64,000 nt of DNA, taken from the NCBI GenBank assembly GCA_030544235.1, contig CM060475.1:5772420-5836419 (forward strand), given 5' to 3'. The DNA is from Lepturacanthus savala (Eukaryota; Chordata; Actinopteri; Scombriformes; Trichiuridae). The notes beneath the pieces are model-generated. The model was not told where the DNA came from. It saw only the letters and a program-made list of their open reading frames with translations, and made no database searches. This document shows positions 1 through 12,600 of this stretch, piece after piece; within the stretch, counting starts at the first letter, position 1; every line of letters starts with the position of its first letter. The position numbers and the translations under genes were made by a program.

Positions 1-1131
1 GCAGAGAAAGCTTCTGCTGATGTGTAGAGTTTTTTTAGGTAGATTTGCCTCATTGTTATTTATTGAATAATTTATTTATTTATCCTAATCAACTTGTGAA
101 ATGTCTATAATGAGAAACCAAAAGTTTTAGTTTACTACAGGGGTGTCAAACATGTGGCCCAGGGGCAGGAACAACAAAAAAACAAGATAATTTCACTTGT
201 TAAGATTGATTTAATTTCAATACATCATATTTTTGAAATTGCAGTTTTTCCTTTGTTTGTAGTGATTATATATTAATATAATATATGCTAATATATTATT
301 ATAATATAGCATATTATTATTAGCTAAGTATTATTAGCTAAGTATTATGAGTTGATGTAGTTAAAGTATTAGGTAAAACATGAATATATTCTGTAAGATG
401 TTACTACTGAAATAACTACTGATATTATAGGAAGGAAGAAAGGAATAAAGAAATGGAGGAAACGTGAAACATTGCAGTTCTTGCAGGTTGTTTAGTTTTT
501 TTCTTCTCATCATTCCACTCAGCATATTTCAGACCAGGCTGGGTGCGTGTTTTCCAGTCAGAGACAGAGATGTGCAGCCATGTGTCTGCAGCTTCCTGCC
601 AACAGCATGCCTCTATGTGGTTCCATGTGGTTCCATGTGGTCTCTGACTGGCTGACTCACACCTGACTCAGGTGGTCCCTACAGCAGCTCCTCAGGGGGT
701 CTCAGCAGGGTCTACCAGGGGGGTTTTCCTAGACCAGCGTCAGCACCAGGTGTATCTTCATCTCCTCCAACCTGCTGCAGTCATTTAGAGATCAGACTCG
801 TCACAACAAAACCTGCTGCTGCTGCTACACATTAAAGACACGTTCTCCACATATTAATACCAGTGGCTGAGCATTAAAGGCTCGAGGAGCTGCAGATAAA
901 CACAGAAATTACACATGGTGGCTGCTTTTTAAACCTCAATTGTATGAAATACTATTTACACATGGTAAAACATGTTTTGACTGTTTTTATTACTTAAAAT
1001 ACACAAAATAATACAACTAGTCCTGGAAAAAAGTAAAATGGGTGATGAGCTTTGATGATGTCTCTCTCTCTTTCATTTAGTTTATTTTTGATCATCTTTA
1101 TGATTATATTAAACCTAACTAACATTTCCTT

Positions 1132-1132
<1 letters not shown>

Positions 1133-1188
<56 letters not shown>

Positions 1189-1190
1189 AA
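1133..1190. repeat. (TA)n microsatellite
   Basis: About 25 TA units with a TTTATATATA end. Confidence 0.95.
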
Positions 1191-1541
1191 TGCTGTTAAC
1201 ATAGTCTCAGAATAGTTTCATGCTATGTAAGTCAATGCACTAATTGCATATTGCTGCCATATGGCACATATGCATATATACACATCAAAATTGAATTATT
1301 TGTTTAAAATAAATAAAGTTTACTTACCTCAGATAGTGAATTTATTTTTTTATTTGTCGAAAATATTCCATTTCCATGAGCAAAGGGGACTAGTAAACAG
1401 GATATCCTGGTCATGTGACTGTTTCCTTCAAAATAAAAGCCCCCTTTTCACATCTCACCATAAAAACAGATTTTATATCACAGCTTTATAAAAAAAATAA
1501 ATAAAGATAAAGTAATTGTTGCTGATTCTAGAGGAGGAGCA

Positions 1542-2265
1542 GATGATCACCTCCATCACCACCATCATCACCTCCACTACCTAAACCTTTACCTCCATTA
1601 CTTCCACTCTTCAGAATCTGATGTCACCTCCTCCACCTCGTCCATCACATCAACATCATCTCCACCATCACCTCCATCACCACCTACACCTCAATCATCT
1701 CCACCACCAACTCCATTATCACCTTCTTCTCCCTCATCACCACCTCCACCATCACCTCCATCTTCCCTATCATCACCTCCATCATTGCTATCACTTCCAC
1801 TCCTCAGAAGCTGAGAAGTCACCTCATCCATCACCTCCTCCATCACTTCCATCACCCCCATTACCTCCACCATGTCCATCATCACCTCCACCTCCATCAT
1901 CTCCACCACCAACTCCATTATCACCTTCTTCTCCCTCATCACCACCTCCACCATCACCTCCATCTTCCCTATCATCACCTCCATCATTGCTATCACCTCC
2001 ACTCCTCAGAAGCTGAGAAGTCACCTCATCCATCACCTCCTCCATCACCCCCATTACCTCCACCATGTCCATCATCACCTCCATCATCTCCACCACCAAC
2101 TCCATTATCACCTTCTTCTCCCTCATCATCACCTCCATCATCATTTCCACCACCTCCACAATCGCCTCCAATATCTCCTCTATCATCTCCTCCATCACCA
2201 CCTTCAACACCTCCACCTCCTTCTCCTCCATCATCATCTCCTCCTCCTCCACCTCCTCCCAGGGA
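1542..2265. repeat. ACC/ATC-rich tandem repeat of about 200-bp units
   Basis: A CACCTCCATCA-word array. The phrase 'CAGAAGCTGAGAAGTCACCT' recurs at about 1804 and 2007, and a diverged form at about 1614, so about three units of roughly 200 bp can be seen. Long open frames on both strands are a product of the composition, not genes. Confidence 0.85.
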
Positions 2266-3049
2266 GGAGACGTGCCAATAAGAACAGCCTCAGGTGTTTT
2301 GTGGGCAGCTGTTTTCAATATAAAGCTGGAATAGTAACTGATGGTGGAATCAGTTTAATTAACAACAGATAGATTAAGTTCTTAATTAACAACAGACAGA
2401 TTAAGTTCTGATGATGTTTATGAGACGTTGACATCAGATCTGAATCCTGTTAAAGCTCCTGTGATTAGTTTAGGAAGAGAATTATTATCAGTTATTAAGA
2501 TTATGCCTTTCAAAATAAATGTCATTACATGATTTTATGACTTTTTAAAGGCTCAGAGGTGATAATTAATAAAATAATAATTTACTTCATCAACAAGTGA
2601 AGCTTCAATTTCAAGCAAACATTTAAAACCTGCAACAATAAAAGCAGAAATGTTGTTTTTGATGGTTTAACCATGGAAGGAACCAGGAATGAAGGTACTT
2701 GTTTTAGCTACAATTATTCCAATAATTATTAGAATTATATTGAATTATCTGATTCCACCAGCAGATCATTGAGATTATTTCAGTTTTGGTTAATTCAATC
2801 TTAAAAGAACACAAAATCATAATAAAATGCCAATTTCAACAATTTCATCAAAACAAGCCAAAGAATAATCACAATGATGGAGTAATTACACCAAAAACAA
2901 GATATTTTCACTTATTAAAATTCATGTTTTGCAAATTAAGAGAAAAACACAATGTTAAGATGCTGAGAAATGAGCTTAATGTTCTTTTTCCAGGTGTGAG
3001 ACCTTTTTTTTTAGCTTCGGTTCAGGACAAACCCAAAAGCTCTAAGCCT

Positions 3050-3445
3050 ATTTTTCAGTTTTCCTGCTCTAAATAATAATAAATATGGAATATCTCTACA
3101 ACCACAAATGTTTTGGATAGTTAGAATATCGCAAAAAAACAAGAAAAACAATCTGCAATCTTGTTATCTGCAAAGATTAATAAGATAATAGTTCAAACAT
3201 CAATTATTTGTCCATAAAATCATAGAAATCACACTGAGGATCATTACAGAACATGAATATATTCTATAAATCAAATCTAAATAAATTATGATTATATTGA
3301 TTATGTGGATATTGATATATATTGATGCTGTATCAGTAACATTGTGTTTTACTATAGATAAAAATACGTTTATTGTTGTAGCTGAGGTTTTCTACTGTGA
3401 TTTATGAATAAAACTCAATGCTGCTGCTGTATCAGGGTTTTTTAT
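3050..3445 (+). repeat. family A copy
   Basis: Contains the TGGAATATCTCTACAACCAC block, then the TTATTTGTCCATAAAATCA block, and ends with GGTTTTCTACTGTGATTTAT and AACTCAATGCTGCTGCTGTA. Confidence 0.7.
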
Positions 3446-3774
3446 GGATTTTAACTCTTTAATCCAGACAATAAAAGCCTGGAACCTCTGTGTCGTCTCC
3501 GATTGAAATGTGTGGTGTTGTTTGACAACTCGTGGCCATGCCACCTTCACAGAAAACGTTATTAAACTGTTCATTATTAATCACAGCAGCATCAACAGCA
3601 GCAGCAGCTTCAGTTTGATGAGATTTCTCCACAGAGAAATCAGACAGGACGACTGCCAAGACGCTTCTGATTTGACTTTTTTTATGACAGCACAGTCTAG
3701 TTTTTTTTTGAGGAAGCCTATTACTGTCCGCCCACACACACCCATCAGTAGCAGGCACACCACGACCTCAATAA

Positions 3775-3777
<3 letters not shown>

Positions 3778-3822
<45 letters not shown>
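3778..3822. repeat. (CA)n microsatellite
   Basis: About 22 uninterrupted CA units. Confidence 0.95.
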
Positions 3823-5668
3823 GACTAGTTTCGTCCATTTAAGACTCCATGAAACCACCAAGACTCAGAACACTACTGCCATCAAGTGGTTAGAATTAGA
3901 TGCAGCATTCCAGAAACTAAACATTAATATTCCTATTATCTCTTAATTTCTCTTATAAAACCTGCAAATATTTGAGATGCTAATGATAATTTAATTTTGC
4001 TTAAAAAAAGCATGTGTACATGATTTATAGATAGACAACAAAAACATTTGTGTGTGTGAAATAGTGGATCCTGTTTTACAGACTAGTTTAATTGTATTTA
4101 AATCTGAGAATTCCTCCTTTCTAGGAAGCTACAAACTGATTTTATATATATATAAACTTATTATAAACCTATAATTGAACATCCTTACATTGAAAAGATC
4201 AAAGATCACATTACAGATCATCATGTGAGAACAGCTGAAAAGCTGCAGAACATCACTTCCCAGGTGTTTGTCTTGGTTTAAAAACAGCTTCATACATTTA
4301 AAGGATATTGGGAAATAATCGTTAATTACAGCCTAAAAACAACACACAGATACACAGACTGGGCCAGTTTCCTGTTCAACACGACATACATTTAATCTGT
4401 ATGACACTGACAGTGTTAAAGAGCTGATATTGGCCTTTTAAAGACAGAAATCAGGCTGCACAAACAACCTACTTCACTTCTTTTCACCGTTCAAACTGAG
4501 AAACTGAAGCTGATCCTCGACGGCTGAAAAACACTGAATCCTGGGAAATATTTGGCATGAAAATCAAGAATAAAGGCAGTAAATATGGTGCAATACAAAC
4601 TTGACAGAGAGTATAAAGGACCAGAATTTAGTACAGTAATGATTATTAAGAGGCACTTCTTCTTCTTCTTCACAGATCCTTCGGTAAATTATACAAATAT
4701 GCAGCAAACAATCATCAGAAGTTTATTTACAATCGAGTCTAAAGAGCTTTTTTGTCTTGAAAGTGAGAAAATCTGAGCCGAACACTAATTAATGTCTTAA
4801 AAATACCTTATTGTAAAGTATTATTAGAAGGAAATAACATGATTTAACAAAAAGATCAGTCACACTCCCAACAACAACACATCCATGTTTTAGCTCATAT
4901 CTGTATTTCTTCCAAATAAATAAGAAAACAAAATAAAATATTCAGTAAATAAGTTAAATCATTTCCAGATGTGTTCTTTCCTAACTCGTTTTAAGGCTTA
5001 TTATTGTGTTGGGAGGACATATAGAACTGAAAGTCAATAACTTCTCACTTTAACCTTCACCATATTATAAATTTAAAGTTAATTGTCTGTTCCTTCGTGT
5101 AATATCTTAATCTGAAGTTTAACCAACTGTACAAGGCTGTGAAACCTTCAAACATAATGGAGTGGAATGAAACAAAAACAAAAATAAAAAGGAGTTTGAT
5201 GAAAAATTATAAAAAAAAACACATTTTAACGGGTCAAATTTGTGCTGTAAACTGTTTTTGTAGTATCTCTGGATGCATTCTAGTAAATTAAAATTAAATT
5301 AATCACCATCTCGTCAGATTTCAGCACTTTTTAAGTCAGTTAATTGTATAAATAAGAGGCACATTCTTTACATATGAAGGAAACTTCATATAGTGCACAG
5401 CAGGAACCAAAGTCCCACCGAAAAATGCAAAAACAATCCATAGGAACAAGTCTGAGTCATAAAAAACATTTTAAAAATCATCAAATTCTGCTGATTAGAG
5501 GATTTCAATTCCCTCCAGAAAAAAAATCTGAATTATTTGAGAATTTAAGGAAACTTTCTGGACATTTGAAGCTGATTTTTACACCAAAAATCCACATAAA
5601 CACATAATTTTTCATTTCTGGAGCATAAATTAATTATTTCACCACAGCAGCAGATTATAACTCAGATA

Positions 5669-5723
5669 TTAAAGGTCCCATATCGTAGAAATCCTGAGCC
5701 TTAAACTCATGTGGGACCTTTAA
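5669..5723. mobile_element. 55-bp TTAA-flanked deletion MITE in the mfsd6 3' UTR
   Basis: TTAAAGGTCCCATAT at one end and ATGTGGGACCTTTAA at the other form inverted ends, with TTAA at 5669-5672 and 5720-5723. The AAAGGTCCCATAT end is that of a common teleost non-autonomous element, here reduced to its two ends. It starts 70 bp past the mfsd6 stop. Confidence 0.7.
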
Positions 5724-5792
5724 GATTGAGCCGTTAAATGGATGTTTTTGCAGGAATGAATCGTGTTTGTGAACTAAACCATGAGGAAAGAG

Positions 5793-5939
5793 TCAGCCTG
5801 AGCTCTCTGCTGTGAAGGCCGGGTTTTCCTGGGCTCCTCCTGGGTGCGTTTGGTCTCTACCCTCGGCGGGATCGGTGGCTGCCGGCCGGGTGGGGTTAGG
5901 CACGGCCTCGTACTCTGTAGACGGCAGCGCGTTAGATAC
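5793..5939 (-). CDS. mfsd6: mfsd6 coding exon 6 (stop)
   Basis: The final 147-nt exon encodes 48 residues (VSNALPSTEYEAVPNPTRPA...) rich in Pro, Glu and Thr, ending with TGA at 5795-5793. The acceptor has a long poly-T tract and CAG at 5940-5942. It joins exon 5 in phase 0. The 3' UTR continues below 5793 and contains a 55-bp TTAA-flanked element at 5669-5723. A possible poly(A) signal (AATAAA on the minus strand) is at 4722-4727, but this is uncertain. Confidence 0.85.
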   Translation of the reverse strand, partial: VSNALPSTEYEAVPNPTRPAATDPAEGRDQTHPGGAQENPAFTAESSG

Positions 5940-6487
5940 CTGGAGGAAAAAAAAAAGCTGCTTTATGGAGTAAATATGAAAACAGGGAAGTAAGCAGAAA
6001 GGTTTGTTGCACAAATATAAATTCTGATTATTAGTTTAATCCAAAAATTATATTTTATTGCTCAAATCAATAACAGAAGAGCATCAAACACAAAAATAAG
6101 TAAAAAATGAGAAGAACAAGTAAAGAAAAACACCACACGTGTGAGAGATCAATCTGATTGATCAGATCGATCAGTGGGGAATTGATCCAAACAGATGCAA
6201 TCAATCAATCAATCAATCAATACCTTTCTCAGCAGTTTGTCATTAAATACTGGACGAAACAACGTTATCAGAAGCAAAACAACTATTTTGTTCAAGAAAT
6301 AACTGCAATAAACTTTATTATCGTAAATTTAAGACCGTTTATGCCACTAATATAATGTTAATATTAATTATATGACATAAATCAATAAACAGAAGCAATT
6401 TTCATCTTTTATCAAAACATTTCTACAACACTTCAATAAATAACTTAAATTAACATTAAAGGAAGGAAGGAAGGATCAAAGGAAACT

Positions 6488-6526
<39 letters not shown>

Positions 6527-6570
6527 AATTTTCCATTGACCTTTGCACACAAAAACATCTCACCTTTCTT

Positions 6571-6616
<46 letters not shown>

Positions 6617-9600
6617 AGCCGTAGAAAAGAGGAAGGTTCGAGTTAGTAAACTGAAGAAGAAACATTAAACTGTCAGACTATTTCTACTATTATATATTAT
6701 ATATGATTTTTATTGACCGTCGTCATGGTTACTGCAACAACAGCAGTGCTGCACGTGTGTATTTTCATTCATTATCATATTAAAACACAAAATGTTAAAT
6801 ATTCACTATTTTTATTTTGATTAAGTCTTTTCTTATTGTGTCTAAACATGAAAATATTCACTCCAACAGTCATTCATGGAAAATGATGATGACAAGTAAA
6901 ATAAAATAAAATAAATAAACCCTTTTGAATCAAGTCTTTGACTTAATGTCTTCAATAAAACTGGAATAAAATAAGATAATTTACATCAGAGAAAAAGATA
7001 TTAAGCTGATATTTGTCAAGAGTTTCCCTGAGGATTAAAACCCTGAGGATTGAAAACTACGATTAATTATCGTCAAATAATCAATTAATTGTCAAATATC
7101 ACAATAATCACCAGTATTTTAATAATCAATTAATCAATTTGAGTCATTTGTTTCCCAGAAGAAAATGTCCAAATTATCTGGTTCCAGCTTCTCTTCTCTG
7201 ATTATTTCCTGGTTTCATTAGATCGACACTTTACACCATTTTATGAACCAAACAACTAATTGATTAATCGTTTCAATCAACAAATGATTGATCAACTATC
7301 AGAACCGAAAGCATTTCATCAGAATCTATGCAGTTTAAAGCATTTTGAGAACAACAATTATCATTTAAGACCCCAAAGAGAAAGCTGCAACGATTAATCA
7401 ATTAGTTGACAATTATTACATTATTCAGCATTTACTTTGAGAACTGATTAATCAGTTTGAGTCATTTTTAGGAAAAAAAAAATGTCCAAATTCTCTGGTT
7501 CCAGCTTTTTTTCTGGTTTCTTTAGTCTTTTATAACAGTAAATTGATGATATTTGGACAAAAAAAAGACATTTTAGGTTTCAGCTTTGGGAAACACTAAT
7601 TTACGGCATTTTTTGAACCAGACAACGAATCAATTAATGGTTTTAATAATAACATTAAACCCTGATGAGGTTCACCTGCAGCGGTTGGTTCTCCGCTGGC
7701 GGCCCGCCGCTCGCCGCCAGGCTCATCATCTCTCTGATCTGGATGATGGCGAAGGCGATGGTGACCCAGGGGGCGCCGGAGAGCACCCAGGCGGGTCGGT
7801 TCACGTCCTCCTGCTCCTCCTGGTGCTTGGTCTTCTTGACGGGCAGCGGGGCGGCGCCGGGCCGGGTCAGGGCGGGGCTGCCGGCGGCCTGACTCTGGAC
7901 CAGGTCGATGGTGGCGATGGGGACCGGGCTGGACGGGACCGGGATGTTCTCCGCCAACATTTTGTTCTCTGAACAGAAACGAGGCGACAGGAAACATCAA
8001 GTAACAGTTTTATTATTTATTAAACTGATAAAATCCAAAACCTTGAGTTTTATTCATAAATCACATGATAAAACCTCAGCTCCAACACTAAATCAAGTAT
8101 TTTATCTGTAGTAAAACACTATGTTACTGTTACAGCATCAATATATATCATCAATATCCACATCATCAATACAATAAGGAAATAGTTTAATATAATATCA
8201 GTAGTAGCTGCAACTAACCACTGATTAGATATTTATTTAGATTTGATCTGTTTGTGTGATTATTTAATTGGCTCCTTTATAATCTCCTTTTTAAACATCT
8301 TACATTTTACATCTTTAATATTTTAACTATATGTGCTCTCTACCAGCAACGTAAAATAATTCAATAATCTTTGTGGTTGTAGAGATATTCCATATTTATT
8401 ATCATTTATAGCAGGAAAACTGAAAAATAGGTCTGGGACTTCAGTGGTTCACGAAATAAAATAAGGAAAACTCACTAAGATACAGGGAGACTAATCACTA
8501 CTATCAAATTCATTTTTACGCTGACAGGAGGTTGGGTTTTATTTTCTTATTTATTACCTAAATAAAACAAGAAAAACTCCATAACTTGTTATTGGAAGGT
8601 TTGAATCCTACGTATAAAATAAGCCATTTATTGTCAAATTAAAGATTTACAGAGCGTTTCTCACCTTTTCCCTCGTCCTCTCTGCTCAGACACTGGATGA
8701 AGGAGAAGATGAGGAGGATGACGAGGGACGCCATCCCGATTCCTCGGAACGTCTCCGCAGCTCCTACAAAATAAAACGAGCGGTGGAGGAATCACTCAAC
8801 GTGCTTTTCTGATGTAAAACATGAAGAAATCGGAAGAATAAATCAGAGGTTTAAAGACACACAGTATGCTTTATAATCACTTATTAAATAGGTTTATTTC
8901 AGTCCTAAAATGGTCAAAACAAGAAAACGAAGATATAACTGCAGCAGATTTTCAGCTGAAAGCACAGAAACTGTTGAAAAGCATGTGGAAATGTGTGGAA
9001 TCAGAAGCGAAACATTTTGGTTTGTTTCGAAAAATAAAATCTTGTGAGTGACAACGTCTCCCTGATCAGTGACGCTGGAGGAAGAGAAAAAGAAATATTT
9101 TCTCCAAGGAAAAGGAAGGAGCCATTCTGCATGAAAAACAAACAATATGAGCTCCTGCAGAGAAAGAATAGTTCAGTCTGTACATAACATGGCTTCAGGA
9201 ATTAGAATTTATCACTTGATATTTCACCCAATCTGCCCTGAGCCTCATGTGTATTTATCCTGCTTTTATTTTGGCGGGGTCCCATTTTGCTCCTTGTTAA
9301 ATCTTGTGAAATTGATGCATCTGATGGCTCAATTAAATGGGAAACTCACATTAATCACATGAAAAACCTATAAAATCACCACATTAATAATAACTAATAA
9401 TAAAACATTAAACCACAACATATTTTATTTATAGATCTATAAATGCATAATAAACACTATTATGGCTGGATTCTGTTTCGCTTCTTCTTAAATCCTATCC
9501 CCTATAAATAACAATTAAATTTTTTTTTAAAAAGTCTAAAAACAACCTAAAACATACACATAAATCTGTTCTTAAAGTGACAAACACATAAATGTGTTAT

Positions 9601-12600
9601 ATCTTACAATGGAAACTCTCATAAATCACGTGAAAAACCTATAGAATCATTAATATCTAATAATAAAACATTAACTCACAATATATTTAATAATAGATTT
9701 ATAAATGCATAACAAACACTCCTAAATCCAATAAGACAAAATCAAAGTAAGAAACTATTTGGATTCATCCATTTTTCTAGAATAGTTAGGTTTAATCTTA
9801 AATAAAAGTTGATCTTATTTATTTATTCATTCTTCTGTATAATTGTGACGTTCGTACCGAAGTAGCTGACGAAGACTCCTCCCACCATGGCCCCGCAGCC
9901 ACGGCCCAACCCGAGGTGCAGGCCCTGCAGGATGCCCTGAGCCGACGTCCTCAGGGCCGGAGGCACGGCGGCGCTCAGGAAGGAGATGCAGGCTGCCCAA
10001 ACCGAGGCGTGCGTCACCCCTGGAGGACGCGGAGAGACAAAAAAAGGGTCAGAACCTGGAGGAGGAAAGACGTCTGCAGCTGCCGTTCTCACACACACAC
10101 ACACACACACATACGCACACGCGCACACACACGTACACAAACACGTGCACGCACGCACACACATAACTAAAAGCCTATTGATAAAAATGTGTTTATATTG
10201 ACTGATAGTGATAATTGCTCATGATTTTCTTTAGTATTTTGTGCTTTTTATGCTTAATGACTTACTTTTATTATGGAAATCTAGTATCCAGAAATAAAGC
10301 TACAACATATATTGATATAAATAGTTCATATTTAATTATTACTTATAATGATCAGTAGAAAAAAGGCTGAATGTCTGTTAAAAGAAATATGTCAAGAAAA
10401 ATATGATGTTTAGGTTTGTTTTACACAGTGAGTGAATCTATTGATATTATGTTAATATTTTTCCTATTGTATTGATCATGTGGATAATGATGATATATAC
10501 TGATGTTTAGAAGATACATGTACATGCAGCAGTGACGTCTCTATTTTAATGGTTTTAAACAGCTCTCAGCTGTTTTTGATGATTTAAAAAGTAGATCTCA
10601 GGTGTTTTTGACTGTTTTAAATTGCTCTCTGGTGTTTTTTATGATTTTAAACAGCTCTGAGTTGGGTTTTTTTTTGGTGGTTTTAAACATTTCAGGTGTT
10701 TTCTGATAGTTTTAAACATCTCTCAGGTGTTTTTTATGGTTTAAACAGCTCTCAGCTGGTTTTTGATACAGGTTTAAACAGTTCTAGCGGTTTTAAACAT
10801 CTCTCAGGTGTATTCTGATGTCTTTTAAACAACTCGGGGGTGTTTTTTGCAGCCCTTCCTTATGTTTTTAGCATGTGCTTCCTCTCCTGCTACAGGCTCA
10901 TCAGCGTCTGACCTGCAGCTCGAGTCGACTCCCATCAACCAGCACATCCGGCCGTTAGCGGAGGAAGAAAAGGCCTCTGATAAGCTGCCTGTTACACAAA
11001 CAGTGAGGGTTCCTGTCCGGTCTACAGGGTCCTAGCTCCCCCCCCCCCCCGACTCCCTGCAGCCGTTACCTTGAAGGACCTCCATGGGCAGGACGGTCCA
11101 GGCGTTCGTCAGGTAGGAGATGTAGAGGTAGCGCGCTGTGTTGCAGGCCAGGCCGATGTACAGGACTCTGAGGACACATGCACCACATCATGAAGACATT
11201 TTGTAATAAAAACAAAGGAAAAGCAGCAAATCCTCACATTTAAGACCCTAGAACAGACACATCACATGTTAGGGGATCAAAACTTCCAAATTAAACCTAG
11301 AATAATGCAGATATGGAACAAGATGATTCCACTTGAACTTGACACACCTTCAGTAAACAGAGTTTCTCAATGATGTGTTTGCTGAAGGCAAGGCAAGTTT
11401 ATTTGTATAGCACATTTCAACAACGAGGTAATTCAAAGTGCTTTACATAAAACATTAAAAGCATCAAGATACAATTTAAGACAGTTGATTAAAATAAAAA
11501 TTAAGAATTAAAATTTAAAATTTTTAAATTAAAACAATACAATTTAAAACAGTTGATTAAAATAAAAAAATAAAAATAAAAAATAAAAATTAAGAATTAA
11601 AATTTATAACTTTGAAATTAAAACAAAGAACAAGTTACAGTGCAGTGCAGAGTAATTCAGAATGATATTAGCAGTAGGCAGCATTGAACAGAAAAGTCTT
11701 CAGCTGTGATTTAAAAGCAGTGAGAGTTGCGGCAGACCTGCAGGTCTCTGGGAGTTTGTTCCAGATCTGTGGGGCATAGAAACTGAACGCTGCTTCTCCA
11801 TGTTTAGTTCTGACTCTAGGAACAGAGAGCAGACCTGATCCAGATGATCTAAGAGGTCTGGATGGTTCATAAGGGATCAGCAGATCTGCAATATACCTAG
11901 GCCCTAGACCATTCAGGGCTTTATAAACCAGTAAGAGTATTTTAAAGTGAATTCTTTGGCAGACAGGAAGCCAGTGCAAGGACCTTAGAACTGGAGTGAT
12001 ATGGTCTACTTTTCTAGTCCTAGTCAGGACTCGAGCGGCAGCATTTTGAATCAGCTGCAGCTGATTGACTTTTTAGAGAAGCCTGTAAAGACCCCGTTGC
12101 AGTAGTCTAGTCTACTGAAGATAAAAGCATGGACAAGCTTTTCCAAATCTTGCTGAGACATAAGACCTTTAATCCTTGATATATTCTTCAGGTGGTAGTA
12201 GGCTGACTTTGTAACGTTTTTTATGTGACTATTGAAATTCAAGTCTGAGTCCATAACTACACCCAGATTTCTAGCTTGGTTTGTAGGCTTTAACATTGCT
12301 GATTGAAGATGAGCGCTGACTTTCAATCGTTCTGCCTTGGCTCCAAAAACAATTACCTCAGTTTTATCTTTGTTTAATTGGAGAAAGTTCTGGCACATCC
12401 AATCATTAATTTGTTCAATGCATTTACTCAGCGTTTGTATTGGATTATGATCTCCTGGTGATATACTGATGTAAATTTGTGTGTCATCTGCATAATTATG
12501 GTAACTTATTTTATTTTCTTTCATAATCTTAGCGAGTGGGAGCATGTAAATGTTGGATAGTAGAGGCCCCAGAATTGAACCTTGGGGGACCCCACAGCTT

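Larger units (their letters stand above)
1..5668. other. 3' flank of mfsd6, no gene recognised
   Basis: AT-rich sequence. Apart from the (TA)n, ACC/ATC satellite, family A copy and CA repeat listed separately, I see only a moderately GC-rich stretch at 540-860 with no convincing frame. Part of 4.7-5.67 kb is probably mfsd6 3' UTR. Confidence 0.5.

Noticed and set aside
1621..2372. Long open frames on both strands (His/Pro/Ser-rich and Glu/Val/Met-rich)
   Set aside because: They arise from the ACC/ATC tandem repeat, overlap on both strands and have no domain or splice support.
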